Positions 15,839-22,077 of a stretch of DNA of 22,077 nucleotides are shown in pieces. The stretch lies in contig CAUJIL010000283.1 of assembly GCA_963204845.1 (NCBI GenBank), forward strand, positions 1-22,077, in the 5' to 3' direction. The translations under genes were made by a program, and so were the position numbers. The notes below the pieces were generated by a model. It worked only from the letters and a program-made list of their open reading frames with translations, was not told the DNA's origin and did not search any database. Every line of letters begins with the position of its first letter. Within the stretch, counting starts at the first letter, position 1. The DNA comes from Pseudomonadota bacterium (GTDB lineage Bacteria; Pseudomonadota; Gammaproteobacteria; Pseudomonadales; UBA5518).

Positions 15839-16693
15839 ATGCTGATTCGCAGGACCTTCGGCGAGATCCGTGGCACCGTTGCCGAATGGCGTCGTGCAGG
15901 CGAGACGGTGGTGTTCGTTCCCACGCTCGGCAACCTCCACCAGGGCCATCTGCAGCTGGTGGAACTCGGCGCGCGACACGGTGACCGCGTGGTCGTCAGC
16001 ATCTTCGTGAACCAGCTGCAGTTCGGCAAGAACGAGGATTACGCGCTGTACCCGCGCACGCTCGACGCCGACGTCGAGAAGCTCGAGAGCGTGGGCGCCC
16101 ACGCGCTGTTCTGCCCCAGCGACACCGAGGTCTATCCGAACGGCATCGAGCACCAGACCACGGTCGCGGTGCCGACCATGACCGACATCCTGTGCGGCGC
16201 GACACGACCCGGGCACTTCACCGGCGTGACCACGATCGTGACCAAGCTGTTCAACATCGTGCAGCCCGACAAGGCGGTGTTCGGCATCAAGGACTTCCAG
16301 CAGCTCGCGGTCGTCAAGCGCATGACACAGGACCTGTGCCTGCCGATCGAGATCATCGAGGCACCAGTGGCGCGCGCCGACGACGGCCTCGCGCTCAGCT
16401 CGCGCAACGGCTACCTGAACGCGCGCGAGCGCGCGATCGCACCGGCGCTGTACCGCACGCTGCTCGGCGCGCGCGAGGCGATCGCCGGCGGCGAGCGCAA
16501 CTACGCGCTGCTCGAGGCACGCGCGCAGGTCGCGCTGCTCGAGGCCGGCCTGCGTCCGGACTATTTCTCGGTGCGCGCCGCGAAGACACTCGAACCCGCC
16601 GGCCCCGGGGACCAGGACCTCGCGATCCTCGCCGCGGCCTGGCTGGGGCGCACCCGGCTGATCGACAACGTGACCGTCCGCATCGCGAGCTGA
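15839..16693 (+). CDS. panC: Pantothenate synthetase
   Basis: This 284-residue ATP-dependent ligase joins pantoate and beta-alanine through a pantoyl-adenylate, releasing AMP and PPi. The nucleotide-binding HIGH-type motif is in PTLGNLHQGH (28-37, with His34 and His37); the usual PTMG is PTLG. SIFVNQLQFG (54-63), GIKDFQQL (149-156) and the KMSKS-like ALSSRN (185-190) are intact. The ATG at 15839 has GGAG at 8 bases. The panB stop is 28 bases upstream. panD (beta-alanine supply), which follows panC in Pseudomonas, is not in this window. Confidence 0.97.
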   Translation: MLIRRTFGEIRGTVAEWRRAGETVVFVPTLGNLHQGHLQLVELGARHGDRVVVSIFVNQLQFGKNEDYALYPRTLDADVEKLESVGAHALFCPSDTEVYPNGIEHQTTVAVPTMTDILCGATRPGHFTGVTTIVTKLFNIVQPDKAVFGIKDFQQLAVVKRMTQDLCLPIEIIEAPVARADDGLALSSRNGYLNARERAIAPALYRTLLGAREAIAGGERNYALLEARAQVALLEAGLRPDYFSVRAAKTLEPAGPGDQDLAILAAAWLGRTRLIDNVTVRIAS

Positions 16694-16748
16694 GCGCAAG
16701 CGCCGCTCCGCGCCCGCGGCGACGGGAGCAACGACCCACGGAGCAGTC

Positions 16749-18676
<1,928 letters not shown>

Positions 18677-18683
<7 letters not shown>

Positions 18684-18921
18684 GTCCGGGCTGTGCCCGG
18701 ACATTGTTTGGCGTCGCGCATCGAATGTTCGGCCACAGGCCAAACCTACGAGCCAAACGTCGGTCGCCAAACGCCAAACGCCGGTCGCCGGCCCGTAGGT
18801 CGGGGCTGTACCCGGACATTGTTTGGCGTCGCGCATCGAATGTTCGGCCACAGGCCGAACCTACGAGCCAAACGCCGGTCGCCAAACGCCAAACGCCGGT
18901 CGCCGACCCGTAGGTCGGGGC
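18677..18921. repeat. 115-bp tandem array of paired REP palindromes
   Basis: Two full units (18677-18791 and 18792-18906) and the first 15 bases of a third (18907-18921) repeat with an exact 115-base period. Each unit holds a forward palindrome (18680-18702; 18795-18817), a 24-base linker, a reverse palindrome (18727-18749; 18842-18864) and a tail with iterated AAACGCCGGTCGCC-like words. The palindrome at 18680-18702 is the exact reverse complement of 4775-4797, and that at 18842-18864 is the exact reverse complement of 4743-4765. Some copies carry single changes that break the stem (18742, 18802, 18810). The array fills the gap between convergent acs and pnp. Confidence 0.93.
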
Positions 18922-18983
18922 AAAAAAAAATGCGGCCGGATCCCGGAACCACGGCGATGCCGCGGGTCCGGACTCCGGCCGCA
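18922..18983 (-). terminator. Intrinsic terminator of pnp
   Basis: On the reverse strand TGCGGCCGGA (18983-18974) pairs perfectly with TCCGGCCGCA (18940-18931), with a long, partly self-pairing loop, followed directly by nine T (18930-18922). It lies 14 bases past the pnp stop. The third REP copy ends exactly at this T-tract. Confidence 0.88.
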
Positions 18984-18996
18984 CCAGGGGTCGAGA

Positions 18997-21102
<2,106 letters not shown>

Positions 21103-21109
21103 GAAATAT

Positions 21110-21139
21110 CCTCCTCAGTCGGCCGACGCACGCCGGCCG
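21110..21139 (-). promoter_or_regulatory. pnp ribosome site and leader hairpin
   Basis: In the rpsO-pnp gap the reverse strand reads CGGCCG, an 8-base loop, CGGCCG (21139-21120), a stable 6-bp hairpin only 3 bases upstream of GAGGAGG (21116-21110). In E. coli the pnp leader is folded, cut by RNase III and used for autocontrol; this hairpin is in the right place but much smaller. Confidence 0.4.
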
Positions 21140-21166
21140 TTGAATGTTCAGTCGATGCCGAGTCGA

Positions 21167-21436
21167 TCAGCGGCGCAGTCCGAGACGGCCGATCAGCGTG
21201 GCGTAACGCTGCGGGTCCTTGCGCTTGAGGTAGTCGAGCAGGTTGCGGCGCTGGTTGACCATGCGGATCAGCCCGCGACGCGAGTGGTGATCCTTCTTGT
21301 GGGCGCCGAAATGCCCCTGGAGCTTGTCGATGTTCGCGCTGAGCAGCGCGACCTGTACCTCCGGCGAGCCGGTGTCGCCGTCCTTCAGCTGGTAGTCCTT
21401 GACGATGTTCGCCTTCTCTTCTGCAGACAGTGCCAT
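21167..21436 (-). CDS. rpsO: 30S ribosomal protein S15
   Basis: This 89-residue ribosomal protein has the same length as in E. coli and binds 16S rRNA early in small-subunit assembly. DTGSPEVQVALL, LQGHFGAHKKDHHSRRGL and RRNLLDYLKRKD are near-identical to the E. coli protein. I chose the ATG at 21436 because it gives MALSAEEKANIV, the family start; an in-frame ATG 33 bases earlier would add unrelated residues. GAGAGGA lies about 9 bases upstream. It sits between truB and pnp, the standard gammaproteobacterial order. Confidence 0.98.
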   Translation of the reverse strand: MALSAEEKANIVKDYQLKDGDTGSPEVQVALLSANIDKLQGHFGAHKKDHHSRRGLIRMVNQRRNLLDYLKRKDPQRYATLIGRLGLRR

Positions 21437-21466
21437 TGTTACGGTCCTCTCGATGATCAATATGCC

Positions 21467-21486
21467 CATGGCGGCACCATGCCGCC
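21467..21486 (-). promoter_or_regulatory. Overlapping alternative hairpins in rpsO leader
   Basis: GGCGGC/GCCGCC (21470-21486, 5-base loop) and CATGG/CCATG (21467-21481, 5-base loop) overlap and cannot form together. They lie about 30 bases upstream of the rpsO start. E. coli S15 represses its own mRNA by choosing between leader folds; an analogous role here is only possible. No T-tract follows, so it is not an intrinsic terminator. I see no clear promoter in the 147-base truB-rpsO gap. Confidence 0.3.
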
Positions 21487-21583
21487 GTCTACGTGATCCC
21501 GGCCGCGCATATTTGCAGCCCGATCGCCCATCACGACCCCCGCCGGTACCGGACCGGTGGTGGCCATTCCTGCGCGCCGCGTG

Positions 21584-22077
21584 CTACGCGGCACCCATCC
21601 TGCGGGGCGCGAGGCGCCGCTCGTCCAACACCTCGCCCACACCCCTGAATTTCCCGTCCTCGCCGGCGATGCGCACCAGCCCCGGCGCCGGCAGCCGCGA
21701 GGCCGTCACCGCCTGGCCCTGCGCGAGGTAGAAGCAGCTCGCCTCGGCGAGCCGCACCTCGGGCAGGTGCGCCAGCGCGCGCTCGGCCGGCAGCAGCAGG
21801 CGGTCGAGTTCCTCGAACGCGCGCTCGGCACGCAAGGCCTCGAGCCGCTCCAGCGTGACCGCGTCGGCGTCGCGAAACGGCCCCGCCTGACTGCGGTGCA
21901 GCGTCGCGACGTGCGCGCCGCAGCCGAGCGCGGCACCGATGTCCTCGGCCAGCACGCGCACGTACGTGCCCTTGCTCGCCAGCACGCGCAGGCGCAACTC
22001 GGCGCGCTCGCCCGCGCACCACGCCAGGCGCTCGAGCGCGTGGATCGTGACCCGCCGCGGCTCGCGCTCCACCACCT
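21584..22077 (-). CDS. truB: tRNA pseudouridine(55) synthase, 5' end missing
   Basis: The gene enters from the right edge; 163 C-terminal residues are visible out of about 300. It makes pseudouridine 55 in the T loop of tRNAs. SKGTYVRVLAEDIGAALGCGAHVATLHR is the classic TruB segment, and the visible start EREPRRVTIHALE matches the strand just before it. The catalytic Asp lies in the missing part. The last 70 residues resemble a TruB C-terminal domain. It is followed by rpsO after 147 bases in the same direction. Confidence 0.94.
   Translation of the reverse strand, partial: VVEREPRRVTIHALERLAWCAGERAELRLRVLASKGTYVRVLAEDIGAALGCGAHVATLHRSQAGPFRDADAVTLERLEALRAERAFEELDRLLLPAERALAHLPEVRLAEASCFYLAQGQAVTASRLPAPGLVRIAGEDGKFRGVGEVLDERRLAPRRMGAA

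Overview
The window is GC-rich, tightly packed DNA from a gammaproteobacterium outside the Enterobacterales. The evidence is gene order. Running left to right, dksA, gluQ, cbrA, cbrB, an RNA-sized gap, pcnB, folK, panB, panC, an acs gene, then pnp, rpsO and truB on the other strand match the order I recall from Pseudomonas aeruginosa (PA4723 to PA4742). panD and pgi are missing between panC and acs, and a deoxynucleoside kinase gene lies between folK and panB. I cannot assign a genus. All gene functions below come from reading motifs and full-length resemblance, not from a search.

Positions 1 to 4.7 kb hold a truncated PPi-dependent phosphofructokinase gene, a small PilZ gene, soluble inorganic pyrophosphatase (ppa), a two-gene reverse-strand unit (M15 peptidase then cysE, ATGA overlap) and a patatin-like phospholipase. 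A convergent gap at 4.70 to 4.89 kb is filled with REP-type palindromes. It is followed by a reverse-strand hemerythrin-like gene that diverges from dksA-gluQ.

Positions 7.5 to 12.4 kb hold a CbrXAB-type sensory system: a 58-residue membrane protein overlapping a 991-residue transporter-like histidine kinase, then an NtrC-family response regulator. The regulator is otherwise a close CbrB match, but the sigma-54-contacting GAFTGA loop is absent. The 357-base gap after cbrB is where Pseudomonas encodes the small RNA CrcZ. Here it carries two copies of AACAATAAC (a Hfq/Crc-type A-rich motif) and a GNRA-capped terminator-like hairpin, so I propose a CrcZ-like RNA. The altered regulator next to a candidate target RNA is the most interesting part of the window.

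Positions 12.5 to 18.7 kb form a head-to-tail run with overlapping or closely spaced genes: pcnB, folK, deoxynucleoside kinase, panB, panC, acs. The acs stop codon is contributed by the first base triplet inside a 115-bp tandem array of paired REP palindromes, which ends against the T-tract of the pnp terminator. pnp, rpsO and truB (incomplete) follow on the reverse strand.

No tRNA, rRNA, CRISPR array, transposase or insertion sequence was seen. Recurring TAGAAT promoter boxes with GC-rich downstream sequence precede ppa, the patatin gene, dksA and pcnB.
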